NCBI GenBank assembly: GCA_028768525.1
Contig: CP054837.1
Coordinates: 3,133,001-3,197,000, forward strand
Source: Desulfobacter sp.
Lineage (GTDB): Bacteria; Desulfobacterota; Desulfobacteria; Desulfobacterales; Desulfobacteraceae
DNA length: 64,000 nt
Direction of reading: 5' to 3'
Below, piece by piece: positions 19,332 through 28,929 of the stretch. The translations under genes and the position numbers were made by a program. The notes under the pieces are model-generated. The model saw nothing but the letters and a program-made list of their open reading frames with translations, was not told the DNA's origin and made no database searches. Position 1 is the first letter of the stretch; the number at the start of each line of letters is the position of its first letter.

Positions 19332-20207
19332 CTATCCTTTAGATACTGAGTCGGTAATGTAATCTGAGCAGGTGATAAACCGGAAATCGGAAAAATTTCC
19401 TATCAATGTTTTCAGTTTATTTTCTGTTTTATTCAGATTTATGTAATGCCTGAATTTAAACCAATTTGAGGCTTGGCGAACCCTCGGTTGCCCCGGGTCA
19501 AATTCCCATGGATGGGCATAGAACAAAAATACATCCTGCTGTTTGAATACCTGGTGCATTCCAAATTTAAATAAAGACAAAGGAAATAAGCGGAAGTACC
19601 CACCGCCGCCAAGGGGAAATATCTTGTCACCCACCCTTAAATTGCTGATAGGTATTTCATACAACTCGTTTGACAACTTATAAAACCCATTAATTCTATT
19701 TTCGTTTGGCAGATCCAAAACACCGTATCTTCCGTGGGCGGAAAAAGAATTGTAACTTGAATCATATAGATACCCTGCTTTCTGGATAGCTGCCAAAGTT
19801 TTATGCGAAACAGCAAAACTGGGTGCCCTGTAGCCTGTAACCTGCCGGCCGGAAATATCTTCCAACAGTTTTCGACTGTCAACCAGATCTAACACAAGTT
19901 GATTAGATCTGAGGTTGGTGCACAGGTGGTGGTCAAAACCGTGAGAGGCCACTTCATGGCCCCGTGAATGAATTTCGCGAACCAGATCAGGGCATCGTTT
20001 TGCAATCCACCCCAAAATAAAAAAAGTGGCTTTAGGCTCAAAAACGAAACTATCAAGAAAATCTAGAATTCGGTGGGTATTTCTCTCCACCCTTAGCTCA
20101 AAATTGTTCCAGGTTGAAAATTCTATGTAATCCTTAAAATTTTCAACCTGGAACCAGTCTTCTACATCAAATGTTAGCAGTATGGTATGCTTCTGTGACA
20201 ATTCCAT
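19332..20207 (-). CDS. Polysaccharide deacetylase, exosortase-associated (NodB fold)
   Basis: A NodB-domain deacetylase of 291 residues matching the PEP-CTERM-associated type (TIGR03006). Motif 1 is TFDVEDW (residues 13-19), motif 2 is the HEVASHGFDHH metal site near residue 85, and motif 3 is the YRAPSFA segment. It would remove N-acetyl groups from EPS amino sugars. There is no signal peptide, so it acts in the cytoplasm or on nascent lipid-linked polymer. It is directly downstream of the exosortase gene (16 bases). Confidence 0.92.
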   Translation of the reverse strand: MELSQKHTILLTFDVEDWFQVENFKDYIEFSTWNNFELRVERNTHRILDFLDSFVFEPKATFFILGWIAKRCPDLVREIHSRGHEVASHGFDHHLCTNLRSNQLVLDLVDSRKLLEDISGRQVTGYRAPSFAVSHKTLAAIQKAGYLYDSSYNSFSAHGRYGVLDLPNENRINGFYKLSNELYEIPISNLRVGDKIFPLGGGGYFRLFPLSLFKFGMHQVFKQQDVFLFYAHPWEFDPGQPRVRQASNWFKFRHYINLNKTENKLKTLIGNFSDFRFITCSDYITDSVSKG

Positions 20208-20223
20208 GGTATCTAATCAGATA

Positions 20224-21060
20224 CTAACTTTGCTTACTCTCGATCTTGCTTAAAGCTAAATATACGAGATATACAAAAAACAGTGCTGAAGTAAAAATGA
20301 TAAGCCCGGACATGTCATGTAGAAAACCATGGGCAGTCTCAGGGCCCACCCATGCGGCCAACCCTCCTGTTATGGTTAACCGCACCACATTCACGACAAT
20401 AGCAATGGGAACTGCGGATAAAAACAGCACCCATTTTTTCATAGAACTCAACGGTACCAGAAAAGATAACGCTCCGGTTAAAGCCAACAGGGATGTTAGG
20501 GACCGAATCCCGGAACAGGCATCTATCACTTCAAGGGAAGTGTTAGATAAATGAAGAATGTTTCCTTCCCTGAAAATCGGAATTCCCAGCATGCTGATCG
20601 TATGGCTGGATAGATTTGCGGCAATCACCTGTAGAGGAAAGGCGACTTTGTTCCAGAGAATGGATGGAATAGGAATCATCATCATGAGGTAGCAGACCGG
20701 TATGATCAGGGCTTTTAGCATTTTATTACCCAAACAATAAGATACGATTCCCCCAACGGTGATGACCATGGAGGTTCTCATTAAAAAAAGCTCTGATCCA
20801 ATATTTCCAATTATATGTACCAACATCCCAAAAAGGATCAGAAAAATGCCAGCTTTTGAAGATTGAATAGATATCTGCCTAAGCCTGTTTTGCTCATGCC
20901 AGATCATATACAATACTACAAAAGGAATGAGAAAACCGTGTGAAAAATTAGGATCGGTTGACCAGTCTGAAATAAGCTTGACTATTGTATGGTGGTACAC
21001 CACTGCGAATGCAGACAGCAACATAAGAATCTGAATCGCAATTGATTTTGTTGTAGACAT
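20224..21060 (-). CDS. Exosortase (EpsH-like transpeptidase)
   Basis: A multi-spanning membrane protease-transpeptidase that recognises PEP-CTERM tails and cuts them. With the longer numbering from a Met at 21111, the catalytic triad of the family is present: Cys199 in IDACSGIRS, Arg244 in NVVRLT and His261 in TAHGFLHD. The start at 21060 is preferred: it has AGGA seven bases upstream and no overlap with epsI, whereas 21111 would overlap by 47 bases. The EpsI domain, which is fused in many exosortases, is here a separate upstream gene. The substrate at 27958-28821 carries a VPEP tail, which fits the XrtA-like group. Confidence 0.93.
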   Translation of the reverse strand: MSTTKSIAIQILMLLSAFAVVYHHTIVKLISDWSTDPNFSHGFLIPFVVLYMIWHEQNRLRQISIQSSKAGIFLILFGMLVHIIGNIGSELFLMRTSMVITVGGIVSYCLGNKMLKALIIPVCYLMMMIPIPSILWNKVAFPLQVIAANLSSHTISMLGIPIFREGNILHLSNTSLEVIDACSGIRSLTSLLALTGALSFLVPLSSMKKWVLFLSAVPIAIVVNVVRLTITGGLAAWVGPETAHGFLHDMSGLIIFTSALFFVYLVYLALSKIESKQS

Positions 21061-21064
21061 TTGC

Positions 21065-21700
21065 CTATCCTGGGATATGCTCTTTGAGTAAAGGATATAT
21101 TTTATCTGCAAATTCTTTCAGAAGCGTTACGGTTGTCTGCTCATCTTCGATCACTTGAGATATCAGCCGGACAAAAGACCCGTCTGTCCGGTTTTTAATT
21201 ATGGAATCCACAACCAGCCATATTTTCTGCATGTATTCTGAAGCGATAATCCTTCCTCTGGACTGGAACCAGTAAAGGACCACTTGTTTTTGACTACCCT
21301 TTACCAATAACAGCTGAATCACCTTTATGGTCTCTTTGCTGGATGGAAGGTTCACCGGGATCACTTTGGTTTCTACAATATTCCAGCCAGCTCCAGGCAT
21401 ACAATTCTTGGGGGAGTGAATGATATCTCCCTCACTCTGGCTCTGATAGAACCCCACATAAAGGTTGACCATCTCCTTTGGTGATTTCCAGTAATTTGCC
21501 TGGATATAATCTTCCACACCGAGGATATTATAAACATTCTGGTCCATTTCACTTGTAATACCCTGCCAGGCATCTATCTTTAGCGGAAACTCACTAAATG
21601 GTTTATTTGGCGAAATCCGCTCCGAATGTGATGCAACGGCTGTTAAAACTGCTGTTGCCAGAAGAATAACAACAATGATGATTGTTCTTTTAAAGATCAA
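21065..21700 (-). CDS. EpsI family protein (exosortase C-terminal/associated)
   Basis: A 211-residue protein with one N-terminal helix (residues 5-24) and a periplasmic EpsI domain (TIGR02914/PF11984 type). Diagnostic segments are FPLKIDAWQG, VNLYVGFYQSQ and the conserved SPKNCMPGAGW near residue 105. EpsI is required with the exosortase for EPS production in several species, though its chemistry is unknown. The start overlaps the barrel gene by 4 bases. It is transcribed immediately before the exosortase. Confidence 0.9.
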   Translation of the reverse strand: MIFKRTIIIVVILLATAVLTAVASHSERISPNKPFSEFPLKIDAWQGITSEMDQNVYNILGVEDYIQANYWKSPKEMVNLYVGFYQSQSEGDIIHSPKNCMPGAGWNIVETKVIPVNLPSSKETIKVIQLLLVKGSQKQVVLYWFQSRGRIIASEYMQKIWLVVDSIIKNRTDGSFVRLISQVIEDEQTTVTLLKEFADKIYPLLKEHIPG

Positions 21701-23133
21701 TCGAAAATTTCCTTTTCCAAAGATTTCCTAGATACCGTTTTATCCGGCCGGATGGGCTTTTCCGGGATAAACTTGACATAAAATGTAATTTTATTTTCCT
21801 CGTAATCGTCTCTCTGAAGGCCATCCGAGTTGAAATTGGTGTGTGAGGCATTTGCGCCAATCTGCAGCCACTTTAACGGGGTCCAGGTCAAACCTCCCCC
21901 TATTTCGACTGTATCGTCCTGACGATCCACATTCTGTTCCTGAAAATCCTGGATTTGATATGATCCGAACAGGCTGGAGGATAATTGTTTGGTTAACAGG
22001 TAGTTCAGGCTAAAACCTGCCTGATAGCTGATGTTATACCCCAGGCTGGCAGCCTCTTCGTCGGATTCTTCATATTTGCTGCTGCCGGTGATGGACAATG
22101 ACCCCCTTGGGCTGAAATTGAAAACCTTATATGCATCAATGTCAAAGAAAATATCTTCAGAATCGTCATTTTCATTGTCCCATTCATGGAATAAAATACC
22201 CACACCAATTGAAATGCCTGAATCTTCAGTTACATCCCAGTCCACACCAACAGAAGGGTGAAACACCTGGTGGTCTCCGTCAGAACGGTCCGACAGATAA
22301 TGCCGGTATTTTACATACCCATCAAGATGACGGGTAAATTTCCGAATATACCGGATATCTCCGGCAATGGTTTCATAATCATCATCCGAATTTACTTCAA
22401 ATTCCTTTTTCTCAAATTCCGCATTGGCTTCAATACCATCCTTAGGCGTCATCCAGTATTGCATAAAGGCCGAAGGTTCATAATTGGTATATTCATCCGC
22501 ATCTGAATTTTTATAGTTATCTTTTTCGTAGGCAAAATCCAGTCCCATCCGGTTTTTCTCACCAAACAATTTATGTATACCGGCCTGGGTTGTATGGGTT
22601 TCATGTTCCTTATAGTCGCCTGTCCTGACCTGTTGATCAAAACTATTTGAGTAATCATGGGAGAAAAAAATATTTATTGTTTTCGTCAATTGGCTTTCTA
22701 TGGATGCTCCGGCAGAATGCTGCCATGAATCGCCCTCATTATTTCCATCGTGACCGTCATAGGCAATATTGGCTCTGGCTGTAGTATACTTTGTGGGTTG
22801 AAATGTTCCTGAAAGACTTGCATTATGGTCAAGGCTGTCCCGGTCATCCATATTTTTAAAATCCCTATATTCCGGATTGTATTCCAGGTAAACCTGACTT
22901 TTTTTATTAAGGAAACCTACTGAAAAACCAAGCTCGTAGGAAGTAATCCATTCCTCAAACGTATCCGTACCCGTCTGAAAATAATTATCATTGTACTCTT
23001 CAGTAATGGTAAGTGTCGGAAGAATCTGTGTGATCATCCTTGCCGATACGTTAGAAACCGGCAATAACAAGCATATCAGGATTGCCGGGAGGCATAAACA
23101 TGATACGATCCTGAATTTAGTATTGGATTTCAT
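21697..23133 (-). CDS. Outer-membrane beta-barrel protein of the EPS locus
   Basis: A secreted protein with a Sec signal (residues 1-32, ending NVSARM) and a body of alternating Gly/Tyr/aromatic strands (for example YLEYNPEYRDF, ARANIAYDGHDG, YVKYRHYLSDR), typical of an outer-membrane barrel of the PEP-CTERM-associated type. It is likely the EPS pore or assembly barrel. The ATG at 23133 is chosen because a strong AAGGAGG lies just upstream; a GTG at 23151 includes that site. It is followed by epsI with a 4-base overlap. Confidence 0.85.
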   Translation of the reverse strand: MKSNTKFRIVSCLCLPAILICLLLPVSNVSARMITQILPTLTITEEYNDNYFQTGTDTFEEWITSYELGFSVGFLNKKSQVYLEYNPEYRDFKNMDDRDSLDHNASLSGTFQPTKYTTARANIAYDGHDGNNEGDSWQHSAGASIESQLTKTINIFFSHDYSNSFDQQVRTGDYKEHETHTTQAGIHKLFGEKNRMGLDFAYEKDNYKNSDADEYTNYEPSAFMQYWMTPKDGIEANAEFEKKEFEVNSDDDYETIAGDIRYIRKFTRHLDGYVKYRHYLSDRSDGDHQVFHPSVGVDWDVTEDSGISIGVGILFHEWDNENDDSEDIFFDIDAYKVFNFSPRGSLSITGSSKYEESDEEAASLGYNISYQAGFSLNYLLTKQLSSSLFGSYQIQDFQEQNVDRQDDTVEIGGGLTWTPLKWLQIGANASHTNFNSDGLQRDDYEENKITFYVKFIPEKPIRPDKTVSRKSLEKEIFD

Positions 23134-23165
23134 TTTTACCTCCTTTTTCACAAACGGTTGATATA

Positions 23166-23750
23166 TTAAGGCACAATGATAATATCGTCTGCCAATAGCT
23201 GGATATCGTTTTTCAAATTTCCGTCGGTGATATCATCGTAATCAATTTTTATCATCTTTTCTTTTCCACGATGCCTGCGGAATAAAATAATTTCATCCTT
23301 GGAGGCCCATTCGGTAAAACCTTTGGCCAGGGCAAAAGCCTGAACCACAGTGAGTTTTTTAACCAAAGGGTATTCACCCACATTCTGAACTTCCCCAAGG
23401 ATATAATATTTCTGGCTTCCGGGATTGGCCAGGGTAACGGTAACTGTTGGGGCTTCAACGAAATCTGAGAGTTTTTTTTCAATAAACTTTTTCAGTTCCA
23501 TGGTTGTCCGGCCTTCTGCCTGGATATCATCAAGCAGAGGAAAGGTTATTTTTCCGTCATTACGGACAAAAACCGTATCAAATGAAAGGTCTTCTTCTTT
23601 CCAGGTGCTGATTTTTAAAACATCCCCTATACCTATTTTATAGTCACGCGATCCCGTTGCGCTTTCCTGCGACAGCCCTGTTGATCCGGACAATAATAAG
23701 TAAAAAAAAGACATGCAGATCACTATTTGCTTGAGATAGTATCTGGACAT
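23166..23750 (-). CDS. Polysaccharide export protein, PEP-CTERM system (Wza/GumB-like)
   Basis: A periplasmic/outer-membrane export protein of 194 residues. It has a signal peptide (about residues 1-28), then the Poly_export domain starting YKIGIGDVLKISTW, and a SLBB domain (YYILGEVQNVGEYPL). It would form part of the outer-membrane EPS channel with the barrel at 21697-23133. No lipobox cysteine is visible, unlike Wza. It lies 14-30 bases before the barrel gene. Confidence 0.9.
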   Translation of the reverse strand: MSRYYLKQIVICMSFFYLLLSGSTGLSQESATGSRDYKIGIGDVLKISTWKEEDLSFDTVFVRNDGKITFPLLDDIQAEGRTTMELKKFIEKKLSDFVEAPTVTVTLANPGSQKYYILGEVQNVGEYPLVKKLTVVQAFALAKGFTEWASKDEIILFRRHRGKEKMIKIDYDDITDGNLKNDIQLLADDIIIVP

Positions 23751-23822
23751 AGCTCCGCTCCCTTGATTACATCAATGATAATCATTTCAGGTTATTATTT
23801 AATTACGTGGTGATATCCATTT

Positions 23823-25217
23823 TTATCTGGCCCCCCTGCCGAAAAGAACCGTTTTTATGGTTTTGAGGATGATCACCACATCCATGGCAAGGGACATATT
23901 TTTGATATAAAATAGCTCGTAATTTAATTTTTCCACGGCATCTTCAACAGTGGCCCCGTAATCGTAGCAGACCTGGGCCCATCCGGTAAGTCCGGGTTTG
24001 ACATTGAACCGCTGATCATAATACGGGATCTGTTTTTCAAGCTTGTCGGTAAAATGCTTCCGCTCAGGCCTGGGGCCCACAAGACTCATTTTGCCGATAA
24101 GCACCTCCCATAACTGGGGCAGTTCATCAATTCTGTATTTTCTAATGATGCGCCCCACTCGGGTTATTCTGTCATCGTTATCCTCTGCCCATACCGGGCC
24201 GGTTAATTTTTCAGCATCTGCCACCATGGACCGGAACTTGTGCATCATATATTCTTTTTTATCTTTACCAACACGGTCCTGGGCAAAAAGAACAGGTCCT
24301 TTTGAATCCAGCTTAATTAAAATGGCAACGATGAGTAATAAAGGTGCTAATAAGATAAGCATCACCAATGATAGAACGATATCTTCAACTCTCTTAAAAA
24401 AAGATTTGGTTTTTGATTTTCTAAACCCATGTGAAAAAATCAGCCATGAAGGATTTATTTTTTCGACGAGTACTTTACCCGTCAGCATTTCGTAAAACGA
24501 ACTTCCTTCTAATACTTCAACCCCTTCGGTCCGGCATTTAATCAGCTCCTGTGTAGGAAAATTGCGCCGTTTTTCTTTTATGGCCACAATAATTTTATCA
24601 ATTGATTTTGATTTTGACAGTTCACGAAGTGGAATTGTATCCTGGGTAAAAATAATCTCTTTGGGTAATTCATCATCCTCCGTTTTATACCCCTTATCCG
24701 GCATGATTGCAGAGACTGTATACCCGCAGTCGATTGTCCGACTGACCGTATTGTAAATATCAATGGCAAGATCGCTGGATCCCAGGATAATGATTTTTTC
24801 GTTGAATATCCCCCGGTTAAGTATCTCAATATATCCAATCCGCCACAATACGATAAAAACCATTAAAAAAAAGATGCTGAGGATGTATATCTTCTGGTCC
24901 AGAATCACCAGGGGAAAAAAATAATAGATCATAGCCAGGGCAATTGAAGTGATGCCCAAGGCCTGTAAGAGACGTATGGAAATTTCAGGGACAGTTGAAA
25001 CCGCATCAAAGTCATAAAGGTCGTTATAATACAGACTGACCTGGCAGATAATAGTGATGAGCATAATCCGCAGGACCAACATCACATCAAACCAGTAAGA
25101 ATTAGAAAAAGTCAGCAGAACTGTGGAAAGCAAAAAACACCCAAATATCACACAGCCTTCAAGAAAAAGAAAAATAATATTCCTGATTGGAAAGTATTGT
25201 CTTAATACTTTAAGCAT
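23823..25217 (-). CDS. Polyisoprenyl-phosphate sugar-1-phosphate transferase (EpsB/WcaJ-like)
   Basis: The initiating glycosyl-1-phosphate transferase that loads the first sugar onto undecaprenyl phosphate. The N-terminus has four or five membrane helices (residues 1-120), then a CoA-binding-like Rossmann segment (IILGSSDLAID), then the catalytic bacterial sugar transferase domain from about residue 270 (KRVEDIVLSLVML, MHKFRSMVADAE, DELPQLWEVLIGKMSLVGPRP). This domain order fits the exosortase-associated family TIGR03013. It is near-adjacent (9 bases) to the kinase gene. Confidence 0.92.
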   Translation of the reverse strand: MLKVLRQYFPIRNIIFLFLEGCVIFGCFLLSTVLLTFSNSYWFDVMLVLRIMLITIICQVSLYYNDLYDFDAVSTVPEISIRLLQALGITSIALAMIYYFFPLVILDQKIYILSIFFLMVFIVLWRIGYIEILNRGIFNEKIIILGSSDLAIDIYNTVSRTIDCGYTVSAIMPDKGYKTEDDELPKEIIFTQDTIPLRELSKSKSIDKIIVAIKEKRRNFPTQELIKCRTEGVEVLEGSSFYEMLTGKVLVEKINPSWLIFSHGFRKSKTKSFFKRVEDIVLSLVMLILLAPLLLIVAILIKLDSKGPVLFAQDRVGKDKKEYMMHKFRSMVADAEKLTGPVWAEDNDDRITRVGRIIRKYRIDELPQLWEVLIGKMSLVGPRPERKHFTDKLEKQIPYYDQRFNVKPGLTGWAQVCYDYGATVEDAVEKLNYELFYIKNMSLAMDVVIILKTIKTVLFGRGAR

Positions 25218-25226
25218 ATAGCAATG

Positions 25227-26084
25227 CTATTCCTTGTTAGTTCCGTATCCGGATTTATTATATCCATATCCATATCCGAAGGCGGATTTTTCTGAAAAAT
25301 TTTTAATAACCCCCAAAATTCTTTCTTTACCGTATATATCAATTATATCCTGAACCTCCTTTATCCGGGTTTTTCCATGCCGCACAATTAGAATAATGCC
25401 ATCCACATACCGGGCAATGGCATTGGTTTCTGAAGTAATATAAGGGGGCGGGGTGTCAATTATGACATATCTATCATTGTACCGCAGTTTGACTTCATGA
25501 AGCATGCGTCTCATCTGCTCCGACGATAACAACTCTGAAGGATTCGGCGGTATACTCCCTGCCGGCAAAATCGTAAGCTTTTCTACGGCGGTTTTTTTCA
25601 TCGCTTCAGAAAGAGAAATCTGGTTTGTGAGATACTCACTCAACCCTTTCATCGGTTCCCTTTTATAACCGAATAGCGTATGAATCGTTGGTGTCCGTAG
25701 ATCACAGTCCATCAGCAGAACATATTCATCAATACTCCGGGCCATAGTTACGGCAAGGTTGGCCGATACAAAGGATTTGCCTTCATTGGGAGAGGCACTG
25801 GTAACCATAATGGTTCTAGGGGGGTCCCCTTTTTCAGGAAAAAGGATATTATTCTTTAAAAGCCTGAACTGTTCTGAGGCTATGGCGTGTGGCGTTAAAA
25901 CAGACACCATATCCCGTTGGGTAATTTCAGGCACTTGAAGATTTTTTTCAAAAACGGGTTTATTAACGGTAGCAACGAATTCATCATGTGGGGCCGCTTC
26001 ATGCGAATCTGCACGCTCAGCCTGCTGTATCGGGCGCTGCTTTTGTTTATCTGCTTTTTCCAAGGCATTAAAAATTTTGCCCAA
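25227..26084 (-). CDS. BY-type tyrosine autokinase of EPS synthesis
   Basis: A cytoplasmic bacterial tyrosine kinase (TIGR03018 type) of 285 residues. Walker A is SASPNEGKS (96-104), Walker A' is LLMDCDLRTP (about 138-147) and Walker B is VIIDTPPP. The C-terminal tail is tyrosine-rich (FGYGYGYNKSGYG), the usual autophosphorylation cluster. The membrane activator is not fused; it is the separate Wzz-like gene 17 bases upstream. It should control chain length or export through cyclic phosphorylation. Confidence 0.92.
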   Translation of the reverse strand: MGKIFNALEKADKQKQRPIQQAERADSHEAAPHDEFVATVNKPVFEKNLQVPEITQRDMVSVLTPHAIASEQFRLLKNNILFPEKGDPPRTIMVTSASPNEGKSFVSANLAVTMARSIDEYVLLMDCDLRTPTIHTLFGYKREPMKGLSEYLTNQISLSEAMKKTAVEKLTILPAGSIPPNPSELLSSEQMRRMLHEVKLRYNDRYVIIDTPPPYITSETNAIARYVDGIILIVRHGKTRIKEVQDIIDIYGKERILGVIKNFSEKSAFGYGYGYNKSGYGTNKE

Positions 26085-26101
26085 TTGTTATACTCCCGGA
26101 T

Positions 26102-27760
26102 TTAAATGTTGATATATGTTTTTATGATATTTATGGTTCTGTCCAATCCTTTAAAATTCAGTAGGGCAAAAAAACCTAAAAACATTACGGCGTAAAAACA
26201 ACACCCCATAAAAACAAGCCCGAATATTCTTTGGCGAAGCTTATTTGCACGTCTTTTAAGATGGGGAATCGATGCAAGGATATTAAGCCCCAAAGTATCT
26301 TCAATCTGCTCCTCCCGACGGATTACAGATAAATTAATAACCTCACTAAGGAAAATAATACCACCACCAAGACCTAAACCCGATGCAACCGATAGAATGA
26401 ATAATAATTTAACATTGGGTGAAATCGGTTTTTCGGGCAGTCTCGCATGATCCAGAATTCTGAACTGTTCGCCCTTCTGCTTTTTTTCCATATTAACGGA
26501 AAGTTCTGCTTCAAGTTTTCTATCCAGCAGTGAATTGAAAATTTCCTGGATATTCGTATAGTCCCTTTTTAATGCTTGTAGTTCCAGCTCACGTTTGGGC
26601 GTATCTTCCACACGCTGCTGGTAAACCTTCATTTTTTCCTTTATTTGGGCTGTTTCAATCTGGATATTTTTAATTTCATTTATAATCAGCTTACGCTGGA
26701 TATTCATCCTTGTTAACGTTGGATTCTTTGGTATATTGTCCCCGGTATTTTCATCATTCCCCTGGCCACTCTCTGTATCTTTATTTGGTGCCTGAGCGGT
26801 ATCTTTTTCTTCCTGTATCGTCTTTTCCAGCTTTTCAATTGTCTTCTTCAGCTTTTGGACATCCGGATGTTTTTTTGTATACTTCAGCAACAGATTCTCG
26901 TACTGATTTTGAGCTATTGCCAGTTTCTGCTCATTATCAGAGGCTGAATCAATCGTCTGTTCATCTCCTGCTTCAGCCGTAACTTTTGATTTCTTTTCTA
27001 CATCTCTTTTTAATTCTGATATCTGGGTTTCAATCAAGCTTAATGCATTTTTGGTTTCCCTCAATTGGGTACTTTTATCAGTTAATTGGGTCTGCAGGCG
27101 GTCCAAGGTTCTTAAGTTTGTTTCAAGTTCGTCAGGCAGGCCGCCAAGGTACTTGGCACGATAGCCCGCCAGTTTCTGCTCCCTGTCTTCAAGACGTTTT
27201 CGGGTTTTCTCAAGTTCCGAATCCAGAAATTCACTGGTCCCTATTGCCTGGGCTTCCCTGACTTTAAGGTTTTCGTCCATGAAATAGGATGCCAGGGTAT
27301 TGGTCACTCTCATCACCCGTTGCGGGCTGCTACCTGTAAATGATATTGAAAATGCCTCGGCACCATGCCTGGCACGTTCAATCCTTACCTTTATCTTTCT
27401 TCTCATCCCCTCTATCTTGTCTTCCAGATACATACTTTTTGCATCTTCAAATAGCCCGAACTGATCAATGATTTGTTCAAGATTACTTCGGCTGAGAATC
27501 TGCTGGGATATCGTACTGATACGTTCGTTGATACTGGAGGAAACGACAGATTGAACATAATTGGTTGGTACCCGCTGGGGCTGAACCAGGATCAGCGTGG
27601 ATGCCTGGTAGGTTTTATCAGCAGTAAGGGTGAATGCTAGTCCCAGTGTCAGGGAAATGCACAGCGGAATTATAAGAATCCATCTGCCACGGATCACAAT
27701 ATCGATAATCTGATCAGGCTTGATCTGCGCCTGTGAATGGAAAGGGTCGGCCATAATCAT
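26102..27760 (-). CDS. Wzz/GumC-type chain-length determinant protein
   Basis: An inner-membrane polysaccharide co-polymerase of 552 residues (TIGR03007 type). An N-terminal helix (about 28-50) and a C-terminal helix (about 505-535) flank a long periplasmic coiled coil rich in Lys/Glu. A Wzz proline-rich motif (LPEKPISPN) precedes a further hydrophobic segment near residue 440. It is the first gene of the EPS operon. Two in-frame ATGs (27760 and 27754) are possible, the second better spaced from GGGA. It partners the kinase gene that follows. Confidence 0.9.
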   Translation of the reverse strand: MIMADPFHSQAQIKPDQIIDIVIRGRWILIIPLCISLTLGLAFTLTADKTYQASTLILVQPQRVPTNYVQSVVSSSINERISTISQQILSRSNLEQIIDQFGLFEDAKSMYLEDKIEGMRRKIKVRIERARHGAEAFSISFTGSSPQRVMRVTNTLASYFMDENLKVREAQAIGTSEFLDSELEKTRKRLEDREQKLAGYRAKYLGGLPDELETNLRTLDRLQTQLTDKSTQLRETKNALSLIETQISELKRDVEKKSKVTAEAGDEQTIDSASDNEQKLAIAQNQYENLLLKYTKKHPDVQKLKKTIEKLEKTIQEEKDTAQAPNKDTESGQGNDENTGDNIPKNPTLTRMNIQRKLIINEIKNIQIETAQIKEKMKVYQQRVEDTPKRELELQALKRDYTNIQEIFNSLLDRKLEAELSVNMEKKQKGEQFRILDHARLPEKPISPNVKLLFILSVASGLGLGGGIIFLSEVINLSVIRREEQIEDTLGLNILASIPHLKRRANKLRQRIFGLVFMGCCFYAVMFLGFFALLNFKGLDRTINIIKTYINI

Positions 27761-27810
27761 CCCGGAGTTAAGGTTAGATCAATTTTTACACAAAAATTAG
27801 GGGTTTTATT

Positions 27811-27838
27811 TTCTTATCAGGTCCTGCCTTTTTGTCAA
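27811..27838 (-). promoter_or_regulatory. Possible sigma-70 promoter for the EPS operon
   Basis: On the minus strand a perfect TTGACA (27833-27838) is followed, after 16 bases, by TAAGAA (27811-27816), a poor -10 match. It lies about 50 bases before the Wzz-like start. The -35 is convincing, the -10 is not, so this is only a candidate. Confidence 0.3.
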
Positions 27839-27903
27839 TGCTTAAATTTCTCAGGAAAATCAAGGGATGCTACCTTGATGTTATTATTATTTTAAATTTT
27901 CCC

Positions 27904-27935
27904 AAAAAAAACAGACTGCATATAAGCTGCAGTCT
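27904..27935 (-). terminator. Intrinsic terminator of the PEP-CTERM gene
   Basis: An 8-base perfect stem (27913-27920 with 27928-27935) with a 7-base loop is followed on the minus strand by an eight-T run (27904-27911). It lies 22 bases after the PEP-CTERM stop codon. It separates this gene from the EPS operon, so the two are transcribed independently. Confidence 0.85.
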
Positions 27936-27957
27936 ATTTTTATAAATATGTAAGGCC

Positions 27958-28821
27958 TTACTTTTTTTGCTGCCGTTTGCGTCCAAGGGCACCGGCTCCC
28001 AGAAGCCCTAAACCGAACAAAATAAAGGTGGCGGGTTCTGGCACTTGATTAAAGGAATAACTATCCGCTACATAAAGAATATCGTTGCCGCATTCCATTT
28101 GCCAGTGCATCTGGGCATAGGTATTATCGGCAAAAAGCCGTTGTAATTCTTTATCTATCGTCGTCAGGTCAATGACCAGTTCAAGTGTATAATCGTAATT
28201 GTCATCCATCCGTTTGGCAAAGACGGCATCATTATTTAAAGATGCTAAATCCACAGCATCATATGCGCTTTGAGTTGAATCGCTGACCCTGTAGGCCAAG
28301 CCTGTTTGGTAGTAAAGCGCAGTGTCAAATGTCATATTGTCGCCGTAATGAAATCCCAAGTTAACAGAATTATCATTATTAAAACTAAACGCCAAGGCAA
28401 CCTCGGTGTTGTCATTGATATCACTGTAATTGGCAGCAGCAGCCTCTTGAGAATCATAGAGTTGGAACATAAAATCACCGGCATCATACCGCAGCCCGTT
28501 TTTTAAATCGTAATTTGTCTGTAGTCCCACATAGAGCATATTGTCATTTATATATAAACCTAACCGCTCAGCATCATATGCATCGCCACTTTCCCACCCA
28601 TGTTCAACATGCAGGTTTCCCCTGCTGGTGGGGAAAGGGTTTATATCACCGGAGGACGCATGCGGCGCCTCCGTCAAACTCTCAGATCCATAAATCATTG
28701 CCCATTCTTTGATTCCGGCTTGTTCGTCCATATATCCGTCAACATTGGGCGCTGCAATGGCCTGATATCCATAGATAGTCAGTATAAAAATTATAATGAA
28801 TAGAACGTGTAGCTTTTTCAT
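27958..28821 (-). CDS. PEP-CTERM sorting-domain protein with CBM9/DOMON-like body
   Basis: A secreted exosortase substrate. It has a signal peptide (MKKLHVLFIIIFILTIYGYQ), then a body with the VDGYMDE...LGLYINDNMLYVGLQTNYD pattern reminiscent of CBM9-like carbohydrate-binding domains. An H-W-Q-M-E-C-G-N-D segment occurs near residue 255. The C-terminus is a textbook PEP-CTERM: VPEP, a hydrophobic helix, then RKRQQKK. The start at 28821 is chosen over 28857 because the sigma-54 promoter predicts a transcript start near 28867, leaving too little leader for 28857. It is followed by a strong terminator and sits beside the exosortase locus. Confidence 0.9.
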   Translation of the reverse strand: MKKLHVLFIIIFILTIYGYQAIAAPNVDGYMDEQAGIKEWAMIYGSESLTEAPHASSGDINPFPTSRGNLHVEHGWESGDAYDAERLGLYINDNMLYVGLQTNYDLKNGLRYDAGDFMFQLYDSQEAAAANYSDINDNTEVALAFSFNNDNSVNLGFHYGDNMTFDTALYYQTGLAYRVSDSTQSAYDAVDLASLNNDAVFAKRMDDNYDYTLELVIDLTTIDKELQRLFADNTYAQMHWQMECGNDILYVADSYSFNQVPEPATFILFGLGLLGAGALGRKRQQKK

Positions 28822-28878
28822 TTTATCAAGCCTGAATTTACAGTAAAATTTCAGCATTACTTACATTTGAGGATTAAG

Positions 28879-28895
28879 TGCAAATTGGGTGCCAG
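28879..28895 (-). promoter_or_regulatory. Sigma-54 promoter for the PEP-CTERM gene
   Basis: The minus strand reads CTGGCACCCAATTTGCA, matching the -24/-12 consensus (TGGCAC-N5-TTGCA) with exactly ten bases between GG and GC. The predicted transcript start is about 28867, some 46 bases before the ATG at 28821. Confidence 0.85.
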
Positions 28896-28929
28896 AATAT
28901 ACTTTCTTAGAATAATTGAAATTGTGTTG

